Positions 1 to 6,701 of a DNA stretch of 8,345 nt are shown one piece after another. Numbering within the stretch: position 1 is the stretch's first letter; every line of letters begins with the position of its first letter. The notes under the pieces are model-generated. The model saw only the letters and a program-made list of their open reading frames with translations, had not been told where the DNA came from and ran no database searches. The translations under genes and the position numbers were made by a program. Source of the stretch: Deltaproteobacteria bacterium (GTDB lineage: Bacteria; SAR324; NAC60-12); the NCBI GenBank assembly GCA_002730365.1, contig PBZZ01000046.1:1-8345 (forward strand), in the 5' to 3' direction.

Positions 1-428
1 TCTTGAAGGAGTTGGCGCACTTGTTCCATCAACGAAGAGAGTTCCATTTCCTCAGTTGGCTGATTGGACTGCTCCGGAGAAGTGGGAAGGAATTCTGCCA
101 TAGCCTGCTGCTGCTCTAAGAGTTCGGCTAGACGTTGTTCAAACTCTTCCAGCATTTCCATCACTTCTGACAAGGATTCTGGATTTTCGTCCAACTGAGC
201 GAGCCACTGTTCAAGTTGTTGAAAATCTGCAAAAATATCATCTGCTTGATTTAGTTTGTCTGTAAATTCCTGTTGTTCCAGCAGTTCCCTGAGGCGATAG
301 CGCATCTGTCGCATTGTATTGTACTCTTCTCCCAGCAGCACCAACTGTGCTTCACTTGTGGCTGATTCAGAGATTACAACACTTGGAATCAAGACGAAGG
401 GCAGCATCAACAGGGGATAGAATTTCAT
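1..428 (-). CDS. Exported Glu/Gln-rich coiled-coil protein, unknown function (3' end missing)
   Basis: An open frame reads leftward from the ATG at 428 to the window edge without a stop: 142 codons, with the C-terminus missing. The start is supported by a GGAG at 434-437, five bases upstream. Residues 1-23 look like a signal peptide: Lys2, a hydrophobic stretch (YPLLMLPFVLIPSVVI), then SESA, after which cleavage is plausible. The mature part is acidic and rich in Glu, Gln and Leu. Stretches at about 28-112 look helical or coiled-coil, with heptad-like Leu spacing and a QQQ run near 106-108. A Pro/Ser/Thr/Gln linker at about 115-126 precedes another helix. I do not recognise the family. It could be a periplasmic or surface scaffold or a chaperone-like protein; nothing catalytic is visible. 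It is divergent from the genes at 653 onward. Confidence 0.72.
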   Translation of the reverse strand, partial: MKFYPLLMLPFVLIPSVVISESATSEAQLVLLGEEYNTMRQMRYRLRELLEQQEFTDKLNQADDIFADFQQLEQWLAQLDENPESLSEVMEMLEEFEQRLAELLEQQQAMAEFLPTSPEQSNQPTEEMELSSLMEQVRQLLQ

Positions 429-652
429 GAAGGCTCCAAAGTCGGGTTGAACAGAAGACACAGATTTTGGCAGAAATAATTGGAGAGTAACAATGAATCT
501 TCCCAGAAATTCTAAAAATTAGTGAAAATTCGATGATTGATGTGCCTGCTCGCAAAGCCTTTCTCGTCTTTCAAAACCAATTTTAAAGCAGGTAATCATG
601 TGGTGGTCTCCTCAGAAAAGCTCTCGTGCTTGGCAGAGTAGCAGGGCATTGT
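429..652. other. Divergent intergenic region
   Basis: These 224 bases separate the leftward exported-protein gene from the rightward DUF2007-type gene, so they should carry promoters in both directions. The stretch at about 470-535 is A/T-rich. A leftward -10-like site is listed separately. I could not find a convincing paired -35/-10 for the rightward genes. An SD-like AGCAGG at 587-592 sits five bases before an ATG at 598 that opens a 32-codon frame ending at 696; this is more likely fortuitous than a gene. No terminator, repeat or RNA gene is visible. Confidence 0.6.
509..514 (-). promoter_or_regulatory. Possible -10 element of the leftward gene
   Basis: On the minus strand this reads TAGAAT, five of six matches to the sigma-70 -10 consensus, in an A/T-rich stretch about 80 bases upstream of the ATG at 428. 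No good -35 hexamer sits 16-18 bases upstream, so the call is weak. Confidence 0.22.
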
Positions 653-1261
653 ATGAACTTTCTAATTCCATCAACGCAAATTATGCATTTAACTAACTTC
701 TCCCAATTTGGAGGCAAGCTTTTCGGTGCAACTGCCAAAAAACTTCAGTTATTGAGGGCAAGTCGCTATTGGCCTGACAGCCCCGCCAAGCTCTGGGCCA
801 GCATTGGGGGAGCTTTTCTGCTGCTTCTGATCATTATGCCTTTTCGTGATTTCCTCAGTTTACTGGTTGTCGTTGGAGCGCTTGCCGGTACATTAACTCT
901 TTGGAAACCCTGGGAGCACAATTTCTTTAATTCACCCAACCATCTTCACTCCAAGGTAGTTGATCTTAATTCATACCGACAGCGTAAACAACAAGTGAAG
1001 GAACCTACAAGTGCGGCCCCTGGCCTTCAATTGGTTCTGGAAACTAATTTTTTACCCCAAGCAGACCTAGTGAAAGCTCTCTTGGAGGAGCATGGCATCC
1101 CAGTGAACTTATTTAACAGACATAATGCCAGCATTCTAGTGCATCCCCTGGGAAGTCAAACTGTCAAAGTTATGGTTCCTGCATCCGAGTACACCCATGC
1201 AATGCACCTTCTTGAGCAAAATGCTCCCCATTCGCCCGACAATGGGCCTAATATCGCCTGA
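653..1261 (+). CDS. Membrane-anchored DUF2007-type protein
   Basis: The call is 202 residues from the ATG at 653. The C-terminal part (about 125-190) has the pattern of the small DUF2007 domain, sometimes named a putative prokaryotic signal-transducing protein: an opening strand (LQLVLETNFLPQADLVKALL), then EEHGIPVNLFNR, a strand ending in KVMVPASEYTHA, and a final helix. Ahead of it lie two hydrophobic segments (about 47-62 and 66-84) that form a short membrane hairpin, followed by a basic linker containing YRQRKQQ. The domain is therefore probably cytoplasmic and tethered to the inner membrane. ATG 653 is preferred because AGGG at 643-646 lies six bases upstream. The same frame also offers GTG at 626 (nine residues longer, weak SD) and ATG at 683. 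It is followed after 17 bases by the exoribonuclease gene, probably in one transcript. The molecular role is unknown; DUF2007 membership is from pattern recognition, not a search. Confidence 0.78.
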   Translation: MNFLIPSTQIMHLTNFSQFGGKLFGATAKKLQLLRASRYWPDSPAKLWASIGGAFLLLLIIMPFRDFLSLLVVVGALAGTLTLWKPWEHNFFNSPNHLHSKVVDLNSYRQRKQQVKEPTSAAPGLQLVLETNFLPQADLVKALLEEHGIPVNLFNRHNASILVHPLGSQTVKVMVPASEYTHAMHLLEQNAPHSPDNGPNIA

Positions 1262-1278
1262 TCCGAAAAATCCTCCTC

Positions 1279-3294
1279 ATGGAACCTGATCGTCTCATTC
1301 ATCAATATTGCGCCTATCGCCGAGATAGCCGACTAGAATTTGGTTGGGTCCGAGCACTTCAGAAGAACAAACTGGTAGTGCAGCCTGTTTTGGGTCGCGA
1401 ACAATTTCTGCCAATAAACCGAATTCTTTGGTCCCAACCCAGTCAGCAGATAGCCGAGGGTGGAGCCCTTCAGCAACTCACCCGTATCTTGGAGGAAGCA
1501 GAAGGTCTAGCTGCACAAATTGATCTGCCTACTATTCATGCCTTGGTCGAACCAGGCGCTGAGTTGACGCTAAACGAGATCGCTCAAGATTTTCTGGAAG
1601 AACCAGAAGCGCTGGCTAACCAGGTGGCTCTGTTGCTGGCATTGCAGAATACGGAAGACTGGTTTCGCCGCAACCGCCATAACACCTACACCCCCCTGAC
1701 TGAGGAAGAGCAGCAACAACTTCATCAAAGACGAGAGCGTGAGCTGGCCCGCCAGCAACGAGAAGCAAATGTTCGTAAGTGGATTGAAGAGTTGGAATTG
1801 GGTAAATGGCCAAGTCCTGAAGCACAAACTCAGTCTCAACAAGATTGGCTGGAACAGTTGAGATCCCTAATATTTTTCGGAAGGGATTCAGGATATTGGA
1901 AGGAGTTGGCTCCATGGATCGGTCTGGGTGCCAGCCACGAGCAAGCCGATGAGCAACAACTTCGTCGCTTGCTCCAGAAAGCGGGACAACCAGTTCGTTG
2001 GGGTGAACTGCAACTACGCAAGGCTCAGGTCGCTTTGGATTTTCCAGAAGAAGCACTCCAGGCAGCTAACATGCTGCAACAAAGAGCCCAGGTCAATTTT
2101 TCAAGCCTACCAAAAGAACGCCCTGTCTTCACTGTCGATGCTGCCAAAACTAAGGACTATGATGATGCGATCTCAGTAAAAAGCTGGACAGAACGTAGCA
2201 TCGAACTCAGTGTTCACATAGCTGATCTCACCCAGCATATTGATCCGGAAGACCCCCTGTTTTCACTGGCAGAACAACGAATCTCCTCGGTCTACACCGT
2301 TGAGGATACTTACCCGATGTTCCCGGAGGTCCTGGCCAATGATTATTTTTCTCTTCGAGCTGGCACTCCCAAAACGGTGATGAGCTTCCATTTGCAATTG
2401 TTTCTGGATGGCACTTGCCTGCTTCATGGCATCGAGCTTGAGCAAATCGTTGTACAACAGAATCTAACTTACGAGGAAGTTGACTCGTTTGTCGTGCAGC
2501 AGGATTCTTTCTGGGGAATGCTGTTCAACTGTTGTGATGCTCAACGCAAGCTGCGGCTCGCAAATGGAGCCTTGGACATAGAGCGCAAGGAGTTTGAGTT
2601 AGACATTACAGACCAAGAAAATATTTGTGTGCTCGAACGAGATAGGGAAAGTCCAGCGAACAGTCTCGTGCAGGAATTGGCTATTCTTGTCAATCAACTC
2701 GCTGGAGAGCAGCTTGAACGAGCTCGCCTACCCGGTATCTTTCGTACTCAGGCCCCTTACGAGATCACGCAAGAGCCTGTAGAAAGTGAAAAACTGACGA
2801 TGGATCATGTTAACATCGAAGGGGCCCGTCTAGCAGTCAATCCAGGTGCTCACTCGGGGCTGGGTTGTTCGGTATATATGCAGGTCACCTCCCCAATTCG
2901 ACGCTTTGTAGATCTCCTCTGTCAATGGCAACTTCGACACGCCCTACAGCATCAGCAGGCACTCTTTAGCGAGCAGCAGCTGATGGGTTGGGCATCTGAA
3001 ATTGAGTTGCGCCAACGATCCTATGCTCGAACCGAACGAGAAATTGAGCGTTACTGGAAATTACGCTACGTAGGACAGCATCTGGGGCAAGTGTTTGCGG
3101 CACGTGTTCGCCGGGAGTTGAATCAGCGGATTGAAATCGAGTTGGAAGATCTAGGCCTAGTCTGTCAGCTACCGGGTTCTTGTCCCAAGGGTACACAACT
3201 TGGAATTGAGGTCATGCAGGTTGATCCGGAAGGTGGAAATCTATTCGGAGAATTTCGAGACCATCCGGAAGAAGCAAATTCAGGAGAACAATGA
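1279..3294 (+). CDS. RNase II/R-family 3'-5' exoribonuclease
   Basis: This 671-residue protein carries the RNB catalytic domain of enzymes that degrade RNA processively from the 3' end in the cytoplasm. The active-site motif VDAAKTKDYDD holds Asp287, Asp293, Asp295 and Asp296, with the same spacing as the four metal-binding Asp of E. coli RNase II. It continues through HIADLTQHI and the VYTVEDTYPMFP segment. The second signature, TSPIRRF (537-543), supplies the conserved Arg. The N-terminus (about 5-50) resembles the SH3/OB-like domain of cyanobacterial and plastid RNR1-type enzymes. Residues 95-170 look like the winged-helix and charged helix that follow in that group. After about 600 only a degenerate S1-like barrel remains. 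The organisation suggests this subgroup rather than classical rnr or rnb, so no symbol is given. ATG 1279 is the first ATG after the upstream in-frame stop at 1249-1251, but it lacks an SD. The stop overlaps the panB start. Confidence 0.9.
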   Translation: MEPDRLIHQYCAYRRDSRLEFGWVRALQKNKLVVQPVLGREQFLPINRILWSQPSQQIAEGGALQQLTRILEEAEGLAAQIDLPTIHALVEPGAELTLNEIAQDFLEEPEALANQVALLLALQNTEDWFRRNRHNTYTPLTEEEQQQLHQRRERELARQQREANVRKWIEELELGKWPSPEAQTQSQQDWLEQLRSLIFFGRDSGYWKELAPWIGLGASHEQADEQQLRRLLQKAGQPVRWGELQLRKAQVALDFPEEALQAANMLQQRAQVNFSSLPKERPVFTVDAAKTKDYDDAISVKSWTERSIELSVHIADLTQHIDPEDPLFSLAEQRISSVYTVEDTYPMFPEVLANDYFSLRAGTPKTVMSFHLQLFLDGTCLLHGIELEQIVVQQNLTYEEVDSFVVQQDSFWGMLFNCCDAQRKLRLANGALDIERKEFELDITDQENICVLERDRESPANSLVQELAILVNQLAGEQLERARLPGIFRTQAPYEITQEPVESEKLTMDHVNIEGARLAVNPGAHSGLGCSVYMQVTSPIRRFVDLLCQWQLRHALQHQQALFSEQQLMGWASEIELRQRSYARTEREIERYWKLRYVGQHLGQVFAARVRRELNQRIEIELEDLGLVCQLPGSCPKGTQLGIEVMQVDPEGGNLFGEFRDHPEEANSGEQ

Positions 3295-4115
3295 AACAAA
3301 TCTTGATTCCAAAACTGCTACGTCGTAGGGGACAGGAGAAGCTCACCTGCCTCACTGGCTACGATGCTTTTCACGCCAAAATGCTGGAAGAATCGCCAGT
3401 CGACATGATCCTCGTAGGAGACACACTGGGATTGATGGTACAGGGGCACGATTCAACGTTACCCGTGACCCTGGAAGAGATCATCTACCATGCTAGGATC
3501 GTGACCCGTTGTGCACCAACCAAACTGGTGATTGCAGATATGCCCTTTGGTAGTCTGCAAGCGGATGTAGCACTCAATGTGGAGCAGTCCATTCGGGTCT
3601 TTAAGGACAGTGGAGCCGGTGCTCTCAAGATAGAAGGAGTTACCTCTGAGATTCTGACTACTACCCGGCACCTGACTCCGATGGGAGTTCCTGTCTGTGG
3701 ACACATCGGCTTTCAGCCCCAGTCGGTCCACTTAAGTGGCTATAAGATTGATGGTAAAACCTTCCCCGATCAGCAGCGACTTCTGGAGGAAGCGCAACGT
3801 CTGCAAGACGCTGGTTGCTTTGCAATTGTTTTGGAGTGCGTAGTGGATGAGGTTGCTGAGCAAATTACTCGATCCGTGGACATGTTGACCATTGGAATTG
3901 GTTCAGGTCCAGGAGTCGATGCTCAAGTGCTGGTGCTGCACGATTTGCTCGGAATGACCAACGGTAGGATGCCCTCCTTTGTTCGCCAGTACGCCCAACT
4001 TCGACAGATTGCCTTGGCAGCAGTGAATGAGTGGGTTGATGACGTCCGTAGTTTAGATTACCCCAGTCAGGACGAATCCTATCAGAACCCAAACAAACAG
4101 AGCAAAAGTTCTTAA
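3291..4115 (+). CDS. panB: 3-methyl-2-oxobutanoate hydroxymethyltransferase (ketopantoate hydroxymethyltransferase)
   Basis: PanB transfers a one-carbon unit from 5,10-methylenetetrahydrofolate to 3-methyl-2-oxobutanoate to give ketopantoate, the first committed step towards pantothenate and coenzyme A. The protein has 274 residues, close to the usual 260-280, and reads through the whole TIM-barrel fold. Recognisable blocks are LTGYDAFHAKM, LVGDTLGLMVQGHDSTLPVT, ADMPFG, GAGALKIEG, PVCGHIGFQPQSV and the FAIVLECV strand, ending with LVLHDLLGM. The metal- and substrate-binding residues expected from E. coli PanB map to Asp44, Asp83, Lys113 and Glu182. The start ATG shares bases with the TGA of the exoribonuclease gene (ATGA overlap), so translational coupling is likely; an AGGAG at 3282-3286 serves as SD. 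The polar tail after about 255 is not conserved. No panC or panD lies next to it. Confidence 0.96.
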   Translation: MKQILIPKLLRRRGQEKLTCLTGYDAFHAKMLEESPVDMILVGDTLGLMVQGHDSTLPVTLEEIIYHARIVTRCAPTKLVIADMPFGSLQADVALNVEQSIRVFKDSGAGALKIEGVTSEILTTTRHLTPMGVPVCGHIGFQPQSVHLSGYKIDGKTFPDQQRLLEEAQRLQDAGCFAIVLECVVDEVAEQITRSVDMLTIGIGSGPGVDAQVLVLHDLLGMTNGRMPSFVRQYAQLRQIALAAVNEWVDDVRSLDYPSQDESYQNPNKQSKSS

Positions 4116-4134
4116 TCAATGCCTGAAAAGGTAC

Positions 4135-4163
4135 TTGCAAAAACGGTTATTTTCCCTTAAAAA
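4135..4163 (+). promoter_or_regulatory. Possible promoter for the rpsB cluster
   Basis: A -35-like TTGCAA (4135-4140) and a -10-like TAAAAA (4158-4163) are separated by 17 bases, each matching four of six sigma-70 consensus positions. They lie about 115-140 bases upstream of rpsB, in the only sizeable gap between panB and rpsB. Transcription from here would give a 5' leader of roughly 110 nt. The sequence match alone is modest. Confidence 0.3.
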
Positions 4164-4218
4164 ATAGAGTTTTATTTTTCATCCTATCCTTTCTTCGGGT
4201 GAATCTTGATCCTCTTTC

Positions 4219-4238
4219 CCTGACCTAATTCGGGCAGG
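4219..4238 (+). promoter_or_regulatory. Small hairpin in the rpsB leader
   Basis: CCTGACC (4219-4225) can pair with GGCAGG (4233-4238), leaving one bulged A and a seven-base loop TAATTCG: six base pairs, five of them G-C. It sits about 40 bases before the rpsB start codon. In several bacteria the rpsB-tsf mRNA leader binds S2 for feedback control. Whether this hairpin does so is inference, and it does not match a leader motif I can name. Confidence 0.25.
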
Positions 4239-4276
4239 TATCGGCACAACAAGCCATCATCAATCACGGAGACATC

Positions 4277-5092
4277 ATGGCTGTTATCTCAATGCGACAA
4301 TTTCTAGAAGCCGGCGTTCACTTCGGACACCAGACCAAGCGCTGGAACCCCAACATGGCTCCCTACATCTATGGAGTCAAAAGTGGCATTCATATCATCG
4401 ATCTGCGCCAAAGCCTCAAGCAACTCAAAGTGGCCTACGAGTATGCCAAAACCACGGCATCAGAGGGTCGCAACTTCCTCTTCGTTGGTACCAAACCCCA
4501 AATTCAAAACATCATTCAAGAAGAAGCCGACCGCTGCGGAGCAAATTATATCAACTTCCGCTGGCTCGGTGGAATGCTGACCAACTTCTCTACCGTCAAA
4601 CAGTCGATTAGCCGATTAAAGGAATTTGAAGAATTGGCGGGAGAAGACGACACTTACGAAGGCATTATCAAAAAAGAAGCACTCCGTATCCAACGTAAGC
4701 GTGAGAAATTGGACCAGTCCCTAGGTGGTGTGAAGACTATGCGTGGACTTCCTGATCTAATCTTCGTTGTGGATTGTCGTAGAGAGCATCTGGCAATTCG
4801 GGAAGCCAACAAACTCGGAATTCCAATCATCGCAATTGCCGATACCAACAGTGATCCAAAAGATGTCACTGTCCCGATTCCGGGCAATGATGACTCGCCT
4901 AAAGCCGTACGACTCTTCGCCAGCGTGATTGCAACTGGAATATTAGAAGGACGGGCAAGCCGAGCGAGCATTTCTACCGCTGACAGTGGAACCCCTTCTG
5001 AGATTAGCCAGGCTGCTCCGGCTGCAGCAGAGAGTGAGCCCAAGATAGAAAGTGACTCTGCAGACAACGAAGTGACCGACACCCCTGAATAA
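4277..5092 (+). CDS. rpsB: 30S ribosomal protein S2
   Basis: S2 joins late in small-subunit assembly, on the back of the 30S between head and body, and is needed with S1 for initiation on most mRNAs. The family signatures are clear: GVHFGHQTKRWNPNMAPYIY near the N-terminus, FVGTKPQ (69-75), RWLGGMLTNF (95-104), then KTMRGLPDLIFVVD and the block through ADTNSDP (about 153-194), ending in VPIPGNDDSPKA. The helical protrusion at about 108-148 is present. At 271 residues it exceeds the roughly 240 of E. coli S2. The extra part is an acidic, Ser/Ala/Glu-rich tail after about 228 that is probably disordered. The start is well supported: GGAG at 4268-4271 lies five bases before the ATG. It opens the rpsB-tsf-pyrH-frr-mraY cluster, with 27 bases to tsf. 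Confidence 0.98.
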   Translation: MAVISMRQFLEAGVHFGHQTKRWNPNMAPYIYGVKSGIHIIDLRQSLKQLKVAYEYAKTTASEGRNFLFVGTKPQIQNIIQEEADRCGANYINFRWLGGMLTNFSTVKQSISRLKEFEELAGEDDTYEGIIKKEALRIQRKREKLDQSLGGVKTMRGLPDLIFVVDCRREHLAIREANKLGIPIIAIADTNSDPKDVTVPIPGNDDSPKAVRLFASVIATGILEGRASRASISTADSGTPSEISQAAPAAAESEPKIESDSADNEVTDTPE

Positions 5093-5119
5093 ACGAATCA
5101 GCGAAGGAGACAAAGAATC

Positions 5120-5974
5120 ATGGCTGAGATAACTGCTGCCGCCGTCAAAGAACTGCGCGAACTGACTGGCGTGCCAATGATGGATTGCAAAAAAGCTCTC
5201 GTTGAAACCAACGGAGATATAGAAGCTGCAAAAGATTTTTTGCGTAAGCGTGGGCAAGCCAAGGCGATCAAGAAATCCTCGAGAGAAACCAATGACGGTG
5301 CCATCGCAGCTTACGTCAGTGATGATCTAAGAACTGCGAGTCTCGTCAAGCTGTCCTGTGAAACAGACTTTGTTGCCAAGAACGAGCGTTTTCAAAATCT
5401 ACTTCAAACCATCTGTAGTCAGGTAGCCACTCAGGGAGATGTAGAGGTTCCAAGTCAAACTTTGGTTGATGGATCCGGAACCATTCAGGACTTGCTGACC
5501 CAAAGTGTCGCTGAGCTCGGGGAAAACATCCAGTTTGCGGAAGCGAAGCGCTTCGAACTAGACGAAGGCGTGATTGGCTCGTACATTCACATGACTGGCA
5601 AAATTGGAGTACTTGTCCCGATCGCAGCTAATGATGCTGCAGATAAAGACCAGTTGACCTCTCTGGCCAGAGACATCGCAATGCACATTGCCGCAACCCC
5701 TGCAGAAGCCATTCTCCCTGAGCAAGTAGACCAATCTGTGCTGGAAAAGGAAAAGGAAGTTTTCGTTGCACAAGCTCGTGAATCTGGTAAGCCAGACAAC
5801 ATTATTGAAAAAATGGTCAGCGGTCGGATTCAGAAGTTTTTGAAAGAGATCTGTGTCAGTTCCCAACCTTTCGTCAAAGATCCCCAGCGTACTGTTCAGC
5901 AGTTGGTAGATGACAAAGCCAAGGAACTGGGAGTAGAACTTCGATTCGACAGCTTTGCCAAATTCAACTTCTGA
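5120..5974 (+). CDS. tsf: Translation elongation factor Ts
   Basis: EF-Ts is the cytoplasmic guanine-nucleotide exchange factor that releases GDP from EF-Tu. The 284 residues match the usual full length. Residues 1-50 form the UBA-like N-terminal helical domain (VKELRELTGVPMMDCKKAL). The diagnostic TDFV motif, whose Asp and Phe push into EF-Tu near the Mg2+ site, is at 82-85 within SCETDFVAKN. Two core subdomains follow, with GKIGVLVPIAAN and DIAMHIAA. The helical coiled-coil protrusion falls at about 203-245 (GKPDNIIEKMVSGRIQKF), and the conserved SQPFVKDP precedes the C-terminal helix. An AAGGAG at 5104-5109 lies ten bases before the start codon. Its TGA overlaps the SD of pyrH, so translation of the two is probably coupled. 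Confidence 0.98.
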   Translation: MAEITAAAVKELRELTGVPMMDCKKALVETNGDIEAAKDFLRKRGQAKAIKKSSRETNDGAIAAYVSDDLRTASLVKLSCETDFVAKNERFQNLLQTICSQVATQGDVEVPSQTLVDGSGTIQDLLTQSVAELGENIQFAEAKRFELDEGVIGSYIHMTGKIGVLVPIAANDAADKDQLTSLARDIAMHIAATPAEAILPEQVDQSVLEKEKEVFVAQARESGKPDNIIEKMVSGRIQKFLKEICVSSQPFVKDPQRTVQQLVDDKAKELGVELRFDSFAKFNF

Positions 5975-5983
5975 GGACGTTTG
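5973..5983 (+). promoter_or_regulatory. SD and TTG start of pyrH, overlapping the tsf stop
   Basis: GAGG at 5973-5976 lies four bases before a TTG at 5981 and overlaps the tsf stop codon (5972-5974). The next codons give the conserved PyrH N-terminus (YQRILLKLSGE), and no ATG or GTG in frame could replace TTG without losing it. TTG therefore decides the start. Confidence 0.75.
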
Positions 5984-6691
5984 CAATCTTCCTATCAGCG
6001 AATTCTTCTCAAACTCAGTGGGGAAACTCTTGGAGGAACCAAGGGCTTTGGTTTCGACTATGAGGTGGTTCAAACCATCGCTGAAAACATCTCCAAGGTT
6101 CACGATCTGGGAGTTGCGGTAGGAGTCGTGGTAGGGGGTGGAAATATCTTTCGAGGTGCCCGCTCTGCTGAGGGGCACATTGGCCGAGTCGCCGGTGATC
6201 ACATGGGTATGATGGCCACTGTGATCAACAGCATCTGCCTGCAAGAATTTTTGGAGCAACGTGGGGTCAACACTCGGGTAATGTCTGCCATAGATATCCG
6301 CGCTGTAGCTGAACCCTACATCAAGCGTCGTGCTGACCGGCACTTGGAGAAGTCAAGAGTGGTCATCTTTGCAGCAGGAACCGGGAACCCATTCTTCACA
6401 ACGGACACAGCTGCGGTACTACGGGCATCTGAAATCAATGCCGAGATTGTGATCAAGGCAACCAAAACTGATGGTGTCTATGACAAAGATCCAATGCTTC
6501 ATGCCGATGCCGTCCGTTACGAACAACTCGATTATGCTGAGGTCCTCAAACGGAACCTAAAGGTCATGGACTCCACAGCGATTGCCTTCTGTAAAGACAA
6601 TGATTTGCCAATCATGGTTCTCGATATAAATGCCCCCGGCTCCATCCTGAGAGCAGTTTGTGGGGAACCTGTTGGCACCCTGATTAGCTGA
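5981..6691 (+). CDS. pyrH: UMP kinase (uridylate kinase)
   Basis: PyrH phosphorylates UMP to UDP with ATP in pyrimidine nucleotide synthesis. It is the bacterial hexameric amino-acid-kinase-fold enzyme, unrelated to the eukaryotic UMP/CMP kinase. The 236 residues match the family. Visible motifs are RILLKLSGE with Lys11, the glycine-rich VVGGGNIFRGA (50-60), GDHMGMMATVINS (72-84) for UMP binding, AGTGNPFFTTDTAA (132-145), and KATKTDGVYDKDP (159-171) of the nucleotide region, followed by LKVMDSTA. The start is a TTG six bases after the tsf stop. UDP made here feeds UTP and hence the UDP-sugars used in peptidoglycan synthesis, which fits the presence of mraY two genes downstream, although co-transcription of pyrH with tsf and frr is widespread and does not depend on that. 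Confidence 0.97.
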   Translation: MQSSYQRILLKLSGETLGGTKGFGFDYEVVQTIAENISKVHDLGVAVGVVVGGGNIFRGARSAEGHIGRVAGDHMGMMATVINSICLQEFLEQRGVNTRVMSAIDIRAVAEPYIKRRADRHLEKSRVVIFAAGTGNPFFTTDTAAVLRASEINAEIVIKATKTDGVYDKDPMLHADAVRYEQLDYAEVLKRNLKVMDSTAIAFCKDNDLPIMVLDINAPGSILRAVCGEPVGTLIS

Positions 6692-6701
6692 GAAACACAT
6701 C

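Noticed and set aside
626..652. GTG at 626 as the start of the DUF2007-type gene
   Set aside because: It is possible, but the SD before it is poor, whereas ATG 653 has AGGG six bases upstream. The nine extra residues add no recognisable feature.
1616..2056. A 146-codon minus-strand open frame opposite the exoribonuclease
   Set aside because: It shadows a long gene with clear motifs and has no SD or recognisable protein features.
4160..4179. A/T-only inverted repeat (AAAAATA / TATTTTT) after panB, considered as a terminator
   Set aside because: The stem contains only A-T pairs, so it would be too weak for an intrinsic terminator, and it overlaps the promoter candidate.
4654..5082. A 142-codon minus-strand open frame opposite rpsB
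   Set aside because: It is antisense to a confident S2 gene. Its hydrophobic look is the mirror of Glu/Asp/Ser codons on the plus strand.
5558..6343. A 261-codon minus-strand open frame opposite the end of tsf and the start of pyrH
   Set aside because: It lies wholly antisense to two certain genes. Its translation shows no domain or sensible composition, and such frames arise from codon bias on the coding strand.
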